The position numbers and the translations under genes are program-made. A DNA stretch of 64,000 bases, from the NCBI RefSeq assembly GCF_004027225.2, contig NC_044278.2, positions 60,462,243 through 60,526,242 of the forward strand, written 5' to 3'. Below, piece after piece: positions 1 through 12,470 of the stretch (its first letter is position 1; the number at the start of each line of letters is the position of its first letter). The stretch is from Strigops habroptila (taxonomy: Eukaryota > Chordata > Aves > Psittaciformes > Psittacidae). The notes below the pieces were generated by a model. It worked only from the letters and a program-made list of their open reading frames with translations, ran no database searches and was not told where the DNA came from.

Positions 1-3000
1 GCTCTTTGGTGTAACCTGTTCTGCAAAAATAAGACGTCTGAGCATGTTTCAGAAGTTAGCAATCTCATGTGGTGAGTGTTAGATTACCAGTCATGAGCCC
101 TGTGATGGCAATATCTCATAGTTTTTAATGGTGGTCTTTGAAACTTGTCTCCCTAAATTAATGTCAGATTTGTCTTTTCTTTTTTCTTCACTGTTTCTTT
201 TTTTTTCTTTTGTTCTTTTTCTTAGTCTTTTTTTTTTTTTTTTTTTTGGTCATTTTTTTCCACTCTCCACCTTTTCCTCAGAAATGCGCATGTATCTGTC
301 TTTGGCAGTCCTGTTACTTCTCAGAAAGTCTCTTTGGCTGCCATTCTGAAACTTTGTGGACCATTTGGAACACCAGTTTTTCCATCCAGTGTTGGCTTAG
401 TAGGAAATAATACCATTCTTGATGAATTGTATTATCCTGTGCGGGGGGACATAAGAACTGAAGGTGCTTTCCAATGTTATGATGATTCTTGGAAGCACTT
501 TGTGCTAATGGAATGAACTCTGGCTGTTCTTTAAAAAGAAACAAAGAGAACAGGTTACAGTTCTGGTTCAAATAAAATCATTCCGTAAATGCTTGCGAAT
601 CATTTTAAAGCTGTAAGAAGGCAGAAGTTCGTTATATAATGCAATGCCAGGAACTACTTTAGTTACCGATGGGAGGAGGAGACTGCTTTCCTCAGCATTA
701 GCAGAATGTTAAATCTGCAATACTCATTGAATTTTTGAAAAACAAACCAAACCACCTTCAGAAACATACCCAAAACCAAGCTGTGCATAACAAATACAAT
801 TATGGACCTTTGAGGATAGGGCACTGCGCAGTCATCTAGCTTGAATTTTTATTATTTTTCTGTTAACGGCAATGATTTTGCTTTCTGATGACTGATGAAT
901 CAATTTTTTCTTGTGTGTTTTCTAGTGCAATTGCATGTGGTCTGGCATTGCTTCCATTTGAGCTTGTTGAGTTTCCAGGAATCCTGCTTGTCCTGTGCTT
1001 TGTTCTGCAGTGCCTTCCTGCCCCATTTGCACTGGGTTTTCTACTCTGCCTTTTCTCCTTCCCTCCTGTTTTCTCTTGTGCCCTAAAGCTTCTCAGGTTT
1101 TTCAGTTCCTTCTTCTTTTCTTCAGTTGTCTCTACTCTCCCTCCTTTTTCAATCTTTAATATTCAAAGCCCATCTAATGAACAGGAGAAATTGCTGTGCT
1201 CCCTATTTATCCTTTATACATCCAGTTTGCAGAGAAGCATTCCACTTCCTCAGGTGGATCTGTATTTGTGCCATGAGCACAGCAAGGAACTGCTCTTATC
1301 GTTCACGGAGGTGGTTTGTTGGATGATATAATCCCAGCCTCAGCCAGCAGCTTGACTTTAGGGCTTCAGTGCACGTATTCTTACTGTTGAAGGCTTGGTG
1401 CTCAGACTAAGCAGCTGCAGCTCTGAATGGGGAGGGGAAAAAATATATCGTCAATATTTCCATGTATCTACCCCGAATGTCGCACAGCATGCTCATAAAA
1501 ACAGAGGCAGTGATATTCTTATTTTGGTATTTGGAGTGGATTACCCACCCCTCCTTTTCTCCTTGCTGAAATTTCTTCTCCCTGACCTCCTGGATGGTAT
1601 TTTCCAGTACTGAAGAGAGAGAATACCAAGGATTCCTCTAAGAGAGTTGCAATTCAGCAGTAGCTGTTTTGTAAGATGTGATTTGCTTGAAGTGTATTAA
1701 TACATAGTTAGGCTGATGTAGTGGAGATGTTGCTGCTGAATATAACTATAACTCTGTGTTGTAGCTGTAAGTGACAGTTCAGACTGTTTATTGGGACTAT
1801 TATAATTATGGGCTTTGCTATAAATCTTCATTCAAAAAGCTGATACTGTAAACAATGTCTTTTTAATTAAAGAAAGAAAAAGAATACCCCCAGCCCACGT
1901 ACAAAAGGAAGGAACAGCTCAAACTGAAGAGAACAGCCAGAATAATTGCTGTGTGCTGTACAGTGATGATGGAGAGCAGACAAAGAGCATACACTGAGGA
2001 GCCATGGAAATGAGGCATCATAAAAGGACTGGTGACAGATAATGCTATTAGGAGCGTGCTCACCCACATAAATGCAATGATACATACGTTGACACCAGTG
2101 AGCAGTAGGGAAGTTCAGAATGATTGCACAAGGCGTTTGCTAAGGGACTGGGATTGGCAAGCCCAGGCTGGAGGAACTTCAGTTTTGTTCTGAAGCAGTT
2201 CTTGCTTTTTCTCTCGAGATGCAGAGACTGGGTATAAATAGCAGTGAGCTTGAATAAGCCGTCAGCCTCTGCTTCTGCAGCAGGAAATGAAGACATCTAA
2301 GGAATCCCTTTTGTGCCCGATAGATGTGTGTGTGCACATATTTACTTTCCATTTAAAAGATTTCTTCAAATTTGATTTGTTCCAGAACTAACTCCCTTAT
2401 CCTTTCAGAATCAGTGCACACCTTTCTGCAGCAGGGTGATCGCTAGGGAAAGGTTTAATGACGTTTGAACACAAGTGCAGACTTGCCCTGGACTGCCCAT
2501 GGGTGACTAATCCTTGATGAGCTCAGTGGTCTCTGAAGGGAAAGCCAATGTTTGAACCTTTTAGTTGTGCCCATGATTGCATTAAAAGTCTTTACTCTTC
2601 CACCTTCCTCACTGTGCTGACTGCTTGGGTACACATATCCCTCTGGCTTCTGCAATCTTTTTTGCAGTCCTGATACTTCTTCAGATTTTTATCTCAACTT
2701 TAAGTCTGATAACTGGAAAAAAAACCTCTTAAGCCTGCTTCTCCTCACACCAGACTTTCCCACTGAATATGAAAAATGGCCACACTTGTGTAGTTGTACA
2801 CCTGCCAGTCAGGAAGCTGGTTGTCCAGTGCCATAACCAGATAAACATGTTGCCCACCAGCAGCATCCAGAAAATAACAGGAATGCAGAAATGCTCCGTC
2901 ACCAGCAGAAGAGCAGTATGAGGCTCTATGTTGAGCCTATGTCATTCCATATGGATATGAGTTGGATCAGGAGCTGATGATGTGTAAAACTTAAGGTCAA

Positions 3001-3890
3001 GAGGTAAAATATGGTGCATGTCAGTTCCGAACTGGCTTTTTTCAATGCAGAGGTCTTAATGGCTGTGCTGGCCCTCCTATAACTGTACAGATGAAATAGC
3101 AGACTTACCAGTAAACACTTTAGGGTGATGCAAAGCCTGAAAAGCACTGAAATCCACAGGGGTGCTTCTGTTTCTGAAGCAGGAGAATGTAATTGTTGCA
3201 AAAGCAGTGATCTGGAGTAAAATGCACTGTTGTTAACACTATTGACTGACCCAAGCTCTTTGCTAGATCCCCATCAGTTCTTGTGGAGCCTTCTGACTTC
3301 TGGATGGGACCCATCTCCTCCCAGGTGAGATGGGTAGAAGTGATTTAGGAACTTTTAGCTGGGCTCTGAAGTAAGCCTTCCCTGCACTTTGGACTGCTGT
3401 TCTTGCTAGTGATGAAAACCACATCCATCATTTGCTGGCCTGAAAAAGAAAGCAGAGATATTTTCCCAAAAGCTTGGATCTGTGTCAGCAGAAATTAAGA
3501 ACAGTCTTCTGAAATTAAGCTATGATAAATTGTGAACCTAGACAGCTAGAGATTTTCATGCTCATCTAAGATGACAAATAGCCAGATACTGAAGAAGTAG
3601 GAAGAGTTAATGAAGATGCTGCTTCTTAACGTCATTCACCCTTCTGTAAGCCTTGGCCTTCCCAGTGCATAGGGAAGTTTGACAGTACTTCCCTCCTAAT
3701 TTCTTGCCCTTGAGCTCAGGAAACTGGGCGGTCTTGGTACTGTCTTCTGGTAAATGCTTAAAACTTACACCCGTCACTTCTGTGGAATATACAGACTTGT
3801 CAACATACTTCAACAAGATTCTTGTCTAATTATGCAAGCACAGACACAAAATTGCTGACCCTCAGTGATGCTGCCAAGTAAAGGCACATG
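1..3890. other. Intergenic DNA, no gene supported
   Basis: Apart from the T-rich tract, this holds a pyrimidine-rich stretch at about 1030-1160. Open frames reach 147 codons (888-1331) but are Phe/Leu/Ser-rich translations of that stretch with no recognisable domain. No splice-bounded exon or young repeat was found. Confidence 0.6.
152..262 (+). repeat. T-rich low-complexity tract with (T)20
   Basis: The tract is almost entirely T and C, with an uninterrupted T run at about 228-247. It gives rise to meaningless Phe/Leu-rich short frames. Confidence 0.9.
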
Positions 3891-3894
3891 TAGC

Positions 3895-3934
3895 TCTGTA
3901 TATACATACACATATATATACATATATACACATT
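3895..3934 (+). repeat. (TA/CATA)n microsatellite
   Basis: The segment consists of interspersed TATACATA, CACATATA and TATATACA units. Confidence 0.85.
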
Positions 3935-6900
3935 TAACATTTTTCTTGTAGGTGTTGGAACGTACTAGTGCTTACTCAATTTTTTGCATCTTCTTGTAGA
4001 CTTCTAGCTGGTCCTTTGCGTACATGGCTGCTTTCCATAACAAGATACTGCTTGCAGATTCATATTCTTTATTTGGCACCCTGATTGTTACTTTGATAAT
4101 GCTTCGGTTTTTAATGGCCAGTGGCCATGACCTGAGACATGGAAAGAGAAGATAATTTGCAAAGACCGTTGCAACATTACACAATAACCACAAAGAGCAT
4201 CAACATTTACTTTGGGTGTTTTCTAAGGCCTATTACCAAGGCAGGCTGAAATTTAATGGAAAGATCAAAGTGACTAGACTTGGCTTTGGATCAAACTCTA
4301 ATACAATTTATTTCTTATTGACTTTTGTTTGATAACAGAAAGCATTAAGGCACTTACCCTTATGATTTTAAGAGACCTAATTTTAGAGGATAGAGGGGAT
4401 CAGAAATGGTAACTTCTGTTCCAGAGTAGCTGAATGAATTATACATCTGTGTTTTCTAAACTGTCATAGGCAAAGCTTATTTACTTTACCAATCTTGCAA
4501 AAAAGATAAAAAGTGGACATGGTGCCAAATCTGCAAAGAAAATGTCATATGAAAGAGGATTTCCTGCTTACTTTGGTATCAACTATTGCACTGTTCTTTA
4601 ACTGAACTTGATTTCCTAGGTTTTCTGGTATAGAATCACTCTGGCTTTCCCCGGATTTTCTGGTTATTAAAATTCAGCTCCAGTGCCAGAACTCCCTTTC
4701 CTAATGTTATTTTACCCTAGCTAGAGGAAAGTGGTTAAAGTGCTAGATATATTTTTAATGGACAAAACCTTCTGACTGTTAGAAATTTAAATAATATTAT
4801 GCTTTTTCTGGACTTAGAAACCTCAGGCTGGAGAAGAAAAGGATGCTATTCCTTTCTTGTTTGGTTTATTACACCTTTTGAATAATGTTCCAGCTCTCCA
4901 AGGCACACTGTGGTATTACTGTGCTTGTGCTCTTGGACCTTAGTTTCCATCCCATAGGGATTTTGTGCATTTTGTTCGTCTATAGTAAGTCAGTATTAAA
5001 AAATAAACTCTGGCTATGGAAACATACTTTCCCTTTGCCTTCTGGAATTACATAGCAGTCCCCCTTCATATTCCTGGTTTTAGGACTTGCTTTTGAGATA
5101 AACATTGCATCATTGTAGCAAAAACTTTATCAATATGTGAATGGGCTCAAAGGGTAGATTATGAATGGTTGGTTTCAATTTGTTCATCTCATGGTTTTTG
5201 ATGTTTATCTGTGCCATGGCATAGTGGTATCACACAAACCTTAGCTAAAGTTTGGCAGTTTGTTCCTCTCTAGTTCTGTTTGTTTCAGCTTCTCAGTCCT
5301 TGCTGCTTAGTGATGTTTCTTTCTGCTCTACTGGCTGGAGCTGGTTGAATTCACAAGCTCAATATTGCAGCAATTACTCTGGAACTCATTATATGATGTT
5401 GAGTATCAGAGCTTGGCTACTTAAAGAAGAGAGGAGCAAGTTTCCAGGCAGGGATCAGGTTCTGACAACTGCTTGCAGAAGCATTTAGCGAGGTTACACC
5501 TGTTTATCTGCTGAAAGCCGGTCTCTTTTTCTTTCTTTTGCTGCCATTTTCCCACGTCTTCAGTGATTCACAGCCTCCTACTCTGCGGTCCACTGGGACT
5601 GCCAGAGATGACTTTGTTATGAGATGATGTTTCTTGGATGACCGAAGTTTTCCTTGTAATCTGATTCCATCAAGGGTATGGGATGGTGTTAGGCCTCTGG
5701 GACTTTTGGGAATGGCTTACATTGCGCACACTTAAGTGAAGCTTGTTCAAAGCGACCTTAAAAGTCGCTTTGAAGAAGCAATCACCAGTTTTCAGTTCTG
5801 GGCCCCAAGACATGAGCTACTGACATGCCCAAGGTCTTTTGGGTGGGTCTTGCTTGCTCCATGCTCAGCTCTCTTGCTCTCCTCTCCTCTAGTCCTAAAC
5901 TCCCCTGTGCAAGCGGGTCACAGTCCCACATGGAGCCCCAATGTCTGTACTGCCCCGATGCTTTCATTGTTGTGCCTTTCTCTTGTACCTTGCTTAGGAT
6001 GTGAGATTTCTCGATCACGCATAGAACTAAAAGCACAACCTTGGGGCCTGCTTATGAGACACCGTTGAAAAGCCTCTAGAGACTTCTGCTTGTCTCAGAT
6101 GTGTAGAAGTCAACTCTCTTGACAGAGAGGTCTGTTTTCATTTTCTGTTTATGAGAATGATAACAAACCACAAACTATCCCAAGGTTACTGTATGCTGTA
6201 TGCACTCTTTGTAGACAACCCCTACTTCTCCCTCCAAAAAAAAAGAGGGTATTATAAAAGGAATTAAAATAAATGGTACTGTGTATTTTCTGCTCCAGCT
6301 TGTTAGAGCTCCCATTTCTTCCACATGCTTTGCAGCACCGAGAAGTATAAACACAGCTAGTTGCCTCCTTTTTCAGCACTGCTTAGACAGCATATCACTC
6401 TGTTGATCAAATTCCCTGCCAGAGTTGCCAAGTGGCGAATCACACAAGTGAATGGACATTCATTCACTTGAAACTGCATTGGTGCTGCAAACCTGTTTCT
6501 TACAGGTCACTGATTTGCTGTCATTCAGGTGCTTAGGGATGTTATTCATCATCTTTTTTTGGTGTTGATCTGAGCCACACTTCAGCCTGTGAAGAAGGGT
6601 GCAGAGTCTATTCAATATAAATCTGAACTGTGGAATTCTCTCTTAAGGTACATGTTATAACGATGCCAGGGAATTAATTCCCTTGCTGCTTCTGCCACAA
6701 ATAGGATTTAATGTGAGCTGAGAAACTTGAGCTGATGTTCAGTGTTTTATTGTATGTCAGGCGAGCCCGGAAACTTTTTCCATGAGGGCTGTGCATGCTG
6801 TTGACTGATTAAATACTTCACCCACTTCACCAGTGGGAGGTTGTTTAATTAAAGAGATGAGGTAGCACGTATATCAAACACTTGCTTTAATTCTGAAAAC

Positions 6901-8189
6901 TTGGAAATGAGAATTAATAGATTCATGCAGAAGCGTGCTTACGGGGGATTAATGACTTTTGTTAAGCTGGTGATTATTCATTTCCATTTGAATACATTGC
7001 TCTGAGAATACACTTGGGATCCAAAAAAACATTAAAAAATGGGAATGTGGGAGCTTGAGGGTGGGAAGGCCAGGACTGGAATGTTTTCCTCCAGTGGCCT
7101 GGAACTAAAACCCCATGGCTGGTGCTTCAGGTAACTGTGACTGTCATTTCAGCCCTGCACGTGGCCCAGCGACTTACTGCTCAGTATTCAAGCATGGCGT
7201 ACTAGCAAGGATAGGACTTAAAGAGAGCAGTAAAAATAGAGGTGTGAAGTACTAATAAAAGCCCTATTTCATGCCAGCGTTTGGGGTAAAACACAGTGAA
7301 GGTTTGCACAATGTTCACGTGGGCTTCAGTGTCATCCAGCTCTCACTGACACTCAGAATTCTCCCACAGGCTCAGAGACTTGGATCAGAAGTAGTTTACC
7401 TGGATTATCAGCACAACTTTTTTTCTCATGCCTTTCTTCATCCAGAGTAAAAGAAACTGCCTGCCATTTAAAACAAACAGCCAGTAGTCAGAGATGTGAG
7501 TAAGCCGTTGTTAAGGAGGTGCCCTGTAGAATGATATTTGAAAAACTGAGCTTGGGGTAGAACAAGAGAAAGCCAAGGTACCCAAGTGTGAGGTTTGATG
7601 CAGTAAGAAGGATAGAGGAGGGGGTGACAGGAAAGATCAGGAGGAGGAATGAGTCTCCACTGATAGTCACACAGAAAGGGAAGAACATTAACTCAGATCT
7701 GTTGATTGGCACAGGTACAAAAGCAATAGATTTCCCTTAAGTACAACTCTGCTGTCACAGCTGTTTGGTTACTGAAGTCTCCTCCCTTTTACATTACCTA
7801 AATGCAGAGGGGTTGCTGTAAGCTGCAGGCATGACTAAGGCCATGCCATATTCTCAGCCACGGTTATCCAGTCTATTTTATTTTTCCTAGCGCATTTTTA
7901 CATCTTTATGTTTTTCACTCCTGAATGCTTCTGTTGATACTCAGACTTCCTCAACTGTTGCTTCTCACATTAAATGGGAGGAGAAGGGAGGAATAAAAAC
8001 CTGAATGATTATGATGGGAGGATCCTTTCCCTGACTCTTGCAAATTCATTATTGGCAACAACTGACATTAACATGGTGGAAGATAAGAGAAGCACAAAAG
8101 AAGTGCGTGAGGGGTTAAAAAGCCAATGTAAGTGGCTGTAGAACGACATCTTCCTCTCTCAAATAAAATGTTCTCATCCACTAACCGTC
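3935..8189. other. Intergenic DNA with two hairpin-forming inverted repeats
   Basis: No frame exceeds 110 codons and none looks conserved. Inverted repeats at 5742-5778 and 6445-6470 are described in the findings. The 6650-7030 portion is AT-rich, repeat-free and carries several TAATTA/TTAATTAA-type motifs, so it is a candidate conserved non-coding element. Confidence 0.55.
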
Positions 8190-8410
8190 TATCTCAGTCC
8201 TCATTAAAGTTAGTGGGAGTCTTTCCATTAACTTAAAAGGATATTGGATCAGCCCCAGATCCTCTGTGCAGGGCGTAACGGGCACAGTCTTTAAGCTCAG
8301 GGGTGAGTAGAAAGAATTTTATGACTGAAGAGTCTGTGTGAAATCCCAACCCTCTTGAATCCAATGGTGAAACATTAACTTCATTAGCGCTGGGATTTTG
8401 CCACTAGACT
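8190..8410. mobile_element. Two adjacent ancient palindromic (MITE-like) amniote element relics
   Basis: Both 8195-8262 and 8338-8406 follow the pattern of an old interspersed palindrome in which CCATTGAAGTCAATGG-like arms flank a short centre. The second reads GTGAAATCCCAACCCT, then ATCCAATGGTGAAACATTAA, then GCTGGGATTTTGCCAC, so its ends are inverted complements of each other. The family name is not certain, and assignment rests on recognition of the arm sequences. Confidence 0.45.
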
Positions 8411-11400
8411 CAGCATGAAGTGAAATCAATGTGGTGAGAAACGGTGGGATGTTTGACAACAGAGATGCCAGCTATGTTTTATCCACGGCTGGAATGCCGA
8501 AGCGTGAACTATTTTCACTGTTGAGGTTTCATGCTGCCATTTCAGTGGCAATAGGAGTGAATTGAGCCTGACTGCAGCTGTCTGTCTCATATGGAGGAGG
8601 AATTCTGGCATGGCACCTGGCATGAGTTTTCCTTCCATAAACAATCCCTTGGGAGTTTCCCAGTTTACCGAGAGGTGGCTGTATCTAATATGCAGCAGAT
8701 CACTGGAATACGGTACACTTCCATCCAGCAGCAGAGACTATGCCCATAATCCATACCCAGGTAGAAGAAAGCAAAAAGCAAGAGTTAAAATAAAAAGAAG
8801 GCATTTGGAAGAAAAGAAGCTTCTAAGAAAGTAATGAGCTTTTACCCATCCAGCTGAGCTATCTGCAGGGAAATGATGTGTTTTTCAATTGGAAAGAGAT
8901 ATGTGTGTGTGTGTGCGTAAAGAGGAGGAAAAAATGATTGAAAACACATGCGAATGGAAAGGATTTTCACCAAACTCTGCCCCAATCTGAAAAGAAAAGC
9001 TGTCCATTATAATAATTGCAATGTAAGCCCCAGAAATATGCTGCAGTATGAGGCCAGATCCCTCCCTGGAGGGCCTGCAGGCAGAGATGAATATAAAAAG
9101 AAGGCACAGGAGTTCAGGGATAGGTCAATACAATGATTTCAGTTTTTAAGCAACTAGTACAGGATTTTCTAGAAAGGATTGAAAGTCTATTTCCCTTAAG
9201 CAGTTGGAGTTGAACTCCGAAACCCAAAGGGGTCTTAAAACCCCAGTTGCTTTCAGAAATGCTTGTGGTTATCAATATCTAATCCTGGCCTGCTTCCCAA
9301 CCTTGGGCTGCCTTTGAAGTATCGCTACCGAGAGCTGCTCTGTGCTCCTCCTCTGCCCTAGTCGGCTCCTTAAACAGGCTTCAAAATAGAAGGGTTTGTT
9401 GCAAGCATGTGATTCACCTTTTATTTCTAAGTGTCGTTGACTAGCAGCACCTTTCCTAGAAAGAGATGGGGATGGTAACAAGGTGACACTTGAGATCCCC
9501 AAAATAAGTCACTGGCTTTAGGTTCCCTCAGTAGCTGCCAAAGATCCTGGGAAGAGCATGTAGGCCTAGGTGCTCCATTACAGTGCCTGTGTTTAGACGG
9601 GCTGCCTTTGAGTCTGACTTCTCCTGGGGTTAAATGGTTCATCCCTTCAAATACTATTTTGTTGGTAATGCCAGTGTAGCACATAGAGAATCATTAAAAG
9701 GGGAGCATTCTTCCTGTCTCCTTTTCCATGCGGTAATGCTAAACGTGGTGCGTGTGTCCATCCTGTCCCCTTCCCCCCTCAAATCCATTTCTCTTTCTGG
9801 AGCATCCGAAGCGCATGACTTCATCTGCTTGATTACCTCGAGCCTTGGGAATGCTGGCTTTGTCTCCGAAACCACCAGAATGTGCTGAGCAAACACCGCT
9901 CCTAGTCAGGCTGCATCGGGGCTGGCGGCTAAAGCCTCCTATGCAAGAAAACTTCCTAGGAGCTGCTTTTCGATGAGATCATCTTTAATGATACGGGGTT
10001 GTCTTCTTTATTTGGTGAACTGGATTGAACACGAGGGCAGTATTACAGCCAAATAAAAGAGCTGTTGTTTCCAAATGTTTTTGTAGCTTTCTAGGACTGT
10101 GTTTTTGCACAAAAGTGGGTATTCATTCTCTGTTACGTTGCAGCTTCATCTTTCATACTGACAGCGTGGTTTCTGTCAGTGGTAGTGCTCCCTGTAAATT
10201 CTGCAATGGATTTTTAAAATGTTGGTGGCTTTTCTGTGAAAGGGATAAAGAGCTGTATCTCTGACAATGCAAACTTCTCCTTAAGCAGAACTATGTTGTT
10301 TAGTTAAATCTGTCTGGCTATAGACCGTTGCTGTTGCTCTGCATCAAGCAGCTGGAGTAAGCTGAAGCAATGGAAAGGGATGGAGTGCTAACAGGCATCT
10401 AACGGGGGCCATTCCCTGAAAAATCCTGTGATGTGAGTGCAGGAGCGCTCCATGCAACATCTCCAGCTTGTTGAAGGCTGAATTTGCTGCCACAGCTGTT
10501 CTGATGCGCCATCTCCTAAAAGAAACAACGGGAAATTAGAATGGGTTAGATACTACTGGGATACTAAGAAGAGGTATTATGTTTCTATATTAGCTGATAA
10601 TATCTAGGCTATGCAAATGCAATCTTTATGGTCTGCATATACCTCCTCCTGCCTTCCACAAGGACGATAAGTTTTCACAACTGCTGAAAACTTCACAGAA
10701 GATCAAGCTGGAGCATTACTTTGTCAGAAGTGATGCAACAAGGGTGGTTTGGCATGTGAAAAAGAATGGGTAACACGGGTTAACAGGGTACCCTGATCCC
10801 CAGCCTGCGAGGGGAGCAATATCAACATCTTGAATTTCCTCCTTGAATATTCTCCTCCCTGAAATGTGGGCCTGCCACTGTTTTTACACAGTGGAGGAAA
10901 ATAATGCAGGTGGCAATTACAGCTGCTGTTCAAACTGCAGTCAAGCATGTGCTTATTAGTCTGAACAGTGTCAGGGTCCCAGCTCTCTCCCTGTCAGGCA
11001 GTCCAACCCCTGCAGGTTTAAGAGCTGCCAGTGCATGTGAGGACATTTGCTGGTTTCTGTCACTGTTCTTCCAATGCATGTGAAGTTGAGCGTTACCCTG
11101 GTGTTACGATGATTGCTTCCAGCACGGCTTCCTGGGGGGAATAAAGCAGGCTGGTTAAATTAGGAGGTGATCCAAGGTCTCGTTCATAACTCAAATTAGG
11201 TAGAACAAAGCTTTTATGTTATTCTAGTTTAGAAGAAGTTTAACTCTGGCATGAAGCCCTCTATGCTCCCTTCTAGTCCATCACACAAGCGTCAAAGAAA
11301 TTATTATAGTTCAACCAGAAATGCTTAAAGATGTACTAAAAAATAACTTCTCACAGAGCTGAGAGGATGAGCTTATGCAGAGCTGAAACTGGATTTCAGG

Positions 11401-11744
11401 AGTTTTTCAGGTGCAAGCTTTGAACGTTCAACCTGGACACTGGCTCAATTTTGCTGTTTTTTACTGAGATTGGTGTTCAAGCCATCGCTGATGCACAGAG
11501 TTTTGCACAGCCTGGCATATAGAAGATGTGGCACTATCATGGAAGATGAAATTGAAGTATTTTCCAGTGAGACATCAGCTAGAGAAGGTTTTGCAGGACA
11601 GCTGCTGACTCTGAGCATTTCAGAATCATTAAATCCAAGAAATTCGTACCTGAGAATTTTTAAAGACCTGGAAAGAGGAGCTCTGTTGACCCTTGAATGT
11701 TGCTTTTTAGTCAGTGAGTGGAAAAAAGCATATTGCTAACATGT
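8411..11744. other. Intergenic DNA, no gene supported
   Basis: The region is mixed-composition unique-looking sequence with a purine-rich stretch at about 8760-8830 and a short TG repeat. Frames are at most 90 codons and lack family motifs. Confidence 0.55.
8902..8917 (+). repeat. (TG)n microsatellite
   Basis: There are about eight TG units, the last interrupted by a C. Confidence 0.85.
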
Positions 11745-12470
11745 TTTGAAAATCGAGTGCTAGTGGTAGGTCTGTCAGCTTGACATCGATCCAAAGCAAA
11801 ACAATGGGACAACTGAAATAGGGCTCCTTTCATAACAAATTAAGGGAGGACCACTTTGTTAGTATTCATCTACCTGAGTGTAAGGAAAATGGATCTTGTC
11901 AAATCAGTTTGATATGTTTTACTTTACCAACATTACAAGCGTGCCTGATAAAAGATGAAGCAGTCTTCTGAGTGGGTCTCCTTCACGTCTTGATCCAGAG
12001 ACAAAATGAACAACGTCCAGCACAAAATGGTTTTGACACTGACAGCTCTCCAAATGGAGATGGATGGAGGGAATAATCTCTGAGCTGGTGTGTGTATAGC
12101 AAGGTTCCTCAGGGATCGTTTGCTGGCCTTTCACTGTTTAACACTTGTATCAGTAGCTTGCTAGAAACATAAAATCATTACTGATAATGTTAGTAGATAC
12201 ACACGCAGGCTGGAGACTGCTGTGGTGATGGATAACTCAGCTCACTGGAAGAGTCCCCTGCATTATTTGATAAACTGGGAGAATATAAGAAACGTTCATT
12301 TATTATTTGCCCTGTACAGGGGCTTGTGTTTAGAGCTCAGGTCTTGCAGGGGCCTGGGGAGCAGCAACAGCAAGGCGCCAATGCATACGAAAGGGAGTCT
12401 GAATCCTGACACTCTGCCAGAGTGTGGGGTTTGATAAGGCACCGTTGTGGATGTGGAAGGAAACATCAGA
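11745..12470 (+). mobile_element. Ancient CR1/L3-like LINE relic (reverse transcriptase region)
   Basis: No frame is open, but the + strand follows the order of an old CR1/L3 reverse transcriptase. A SLTSIxxKxME-like stretch lies near 11775-11815, then GGATCTTGTCAAATCAGTTTGATATG (RSCQTNLI) near 11890. A GVPQGSxxGxxLFN-like segment follows (AAGGTTCCTCAGGGATCGTT at about 12101), with ACATAAAATCATTACTGATA after it. The right border is uncertain. High divergence and deletions imply great age. Confidence 0.72.
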
